This document shows, in pieces, positions 5,815 through 6,443 of a stretch of 6,443 nucleotides of DNA. The notes under the pieces were generated by a model that saw only the letters and a list, made by a program, of their open reading frames with translations, made no database searches and was not told where the DNA came from. How positions within the stretch are numbered: the stretch's first letter is position 1; each line of letters opens with the position of its first letter. The position numbers and the translations under genes are program-made. The stretch comes from Bacteroidetes bacterium ADurb.Bin302 (GTDB taxonomy: Bacteria > Bacteroidota > Bacteroidia > Bacteroidales > Paludibacteraceae). The DNA lies in contig MWBK01000006.1 in NCBI GenBank assembly GCA_002069025.1, forward strand, positions 1 to 6,443, read 5' to 3'.

Positions 5815-5852
5815 ATCTATTAAAATAAATAATGCGATATGTAGGTGATTAT

Positions 5853-6173
5853 ATGGCTGTTTATGCTATACCAAATGATAAACCTTTCATTGGACAAAAC
5901 ATCAAATTAAAAAGAAAGTATGGTCACATTGACATTAACGCAGAATTACTAAAACAAGGAATAAATTTGGAGGATATAACTATGAGTAAGTCAAGTATGG
6001 CAACAAAGAAAACAACAGTTAGTCTCAAAGGTGTTCTTAATATTGATGCCGATGAGAAGATTATTTATATTGTAAATGAAGATGGTGAAGCAACACCTAT
6101 TTCGGAGTATCTTGAAGCATTTAATAATTGTGAAGTAAGTCTTTCTGTTAACGAAAGTATTGACCTTGCATAA
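5853..6173 (+). CDS. Small phage protein, long form, with YonK-like C-terminal part
   Basis: From ATG 5853 the frame encodes 106 residues. The start is preferred over ATG 5832 because AGGTG (5843-5847) precedes it, though at a short spacing of 5 bases. The first 43 residues (MAVYAIPNDKPFIG and a basic stretch, then LKQGINLEDIT) look like a separate small phage protein, and the remainder is the YonK-like segment described at 5982. There is no stop codon between the two parts. Either a 106-residue fusion is made, or both long and short products are made from one frame. Function is unknown. It lies 69 bp after the nuclease gene on the same strand. Confidence 0.6.
   Translation: MAVYAIPNDKPFIGQNIKLKRKYGHIDINAELLKQGINLEDITMSKSSMATKKTTVSLKGVLNIDADEKIIYIVNEDGEATPISEYLEAFNNCEVSLSVNESIDLA
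5982..6173 (+). CDS. YonK-like small protein, internal-start short form
   Basis: ATG 5982 is preceded by a near-perfect SD, GGAGG (5969-5973), at 8 bases, clearly better than the SD of the upstream start. The 63-residue product begins MSKSSMATKKTTVSLKG and continues with LNID, ISEYLEAFNN and EVSLSV. From memory this resembles SPbeta YonK (also about 63 residues: Lys/Ser-rich start, a KG-F/L strand, a helix near EILSEFNG, then a VSITV strand). SPbeta also encodes the YonO RNA polymerase in the same prophage region, so the pairing fits the context. Matching length and strong SD suggest this is the main product. The YonK resemblance is by eye and should be treated as tentative; the role of YonK is unknown to me. 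Confidence 0.6.
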   Translation: MSKSSMATKKTTVSLKGVLNIDADEKIIYIVNEDGEATPISEYLEAFNNCEVSLSVNESIDLA

Positions 6174-6185
6174 GGAGGAATATGA

Positions 6186-6443
6186 TTGGGAATCTCGGCT
6201 AACAAAAAGTTTACTCAATCCGAATTGCGAGAAATATTTGATGTATGTTCTCGTAAAGACCTTACGGGAGATTGGAATAAAATCAGAGACATATTAAATA
6301 CAAGGCTAAAAAAAGATTATAATGAGTCAACGTATCGAAAGAAATATCAGTCATATTGTGATATGAAGTTAGCTTGTAAAGACATAGACCCTGATTTCAC
6401 AGGTGATACAACTGAGGTTGATGTTCAGAAGCGTGAACTTGAA
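6186..6443 (+). CDS. N-terminus of a phage protein, probably metallophosphatase type; cut by window end
   Basis: An open frame from TTG 6186 runs 86 codons to the window edge with no stop. AAGGAGG (6172-6178), overlapping the previous stop codon, sits 7 bases upstream and fixes TTG as the start. The nearby ATG 6182 is in another frame and stops after six codons. The product has a helical N-terminus (FTQSELREIFDVC), a TGDWNKIRDILN segment, ESTYRKKYQSY, and a charged stretch ending QKRELE. From memory, this SExxYRKKYQ pattern followed by QKRELEK-type helices occurs at the N-terminus of Firmicute phage proteins annotated as metallophosphatases, but the catalytic domain would lie beyond the window, so the function is not shown here. 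Confidence 0.7.
   Translation, partial: MGISANKKFTQSELREIFDVCSRKDLTGDWNKIRDILNTRLKKDYNESTYRKKYQSYCDMKLACKDIDPDFTGDTTEVDVQKRELE

Noticed and set aside
59..5826. Shared AATCTAT followed by AT-rich DNA at 59-65 and 5814-5820 as a phage polymerase promoter motif
   Set aside because: Only seven bases in an AT-rich genome, with no third good copy before the other genes; likely chance.
1..6443. CRISPR array, insertion sequence, tRNA or attachment site
   Set aside because: No regularly spaced repeats, transposase, terminal inverted repeats or tRNA-like segment were found on either strand.

Overview
The window is AT-rich, and every credible gene lies on the + strand with short gaps and Shine-Dalgarno (SD)-led starts. 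It looks like a piece of a bacteriophage or prophage of a low-GC Firmicute; a gut Clostridia host is a guess from composition and gene style only. No integrase, capsid, tail or tRNA gene is visible, so this is a non-structural, expression-type region of the phage.

Layout: a probable promoter with an overlapping 12-bp palindrome (40-68) precedes a 104-residue zinc-ribbon plus leucine-zipper protein (103-417). Next comes an 883-residue polymerase (458-3109). It carries the ordered signature motifs of the eukaryotic-type RNA-dependent RNA polymerase (QDE-1/RDR) and YonO-like superfamily, including the metal-binding DVDGD motif, and ends in a zinc ribbon. The 218-bp gap after it holds a possible 26-codon gene (3135-3215), a strong hairpin that may be a terminator, a TATAAT box and a 9-bp inverted repeat. 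A 63-residue Cys-containing protein of unknown function follows (3328-3519), then a ClpP-family serine protease with an intact Ser-His-Asp triad (3589-4347). A beta-CASP metallo-beta-lactamase-fold nuclease with all expected metal ligands comes next (4359-5783). A small gene with two plausible starts (5853 or 5982) has a C-terminal part that resembles YonK of phage SPbeta. The window ends inside a gene that starts at TTG 6186 and resembles the N-terminus of phage metallophosphatases.

Taken together, the region joins a single-chain RNA polymerase, a DNA- or partner-binding zinc protein, an RNA-processing-type nuclease and a compartmental protease. The most interesting reading is a phage-encoded transcription and RNA-turnover module built around a polymerase that looks more like eukaryotic RNA-silencing RdRPs than like T7-type or sigma-dependent enzymes. 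Family assignments come from motifs read by eye. The idea that the genes work together is inference from adjacency and shared orientation, helped by a probable translational coupling between the protease and nuclease genes.
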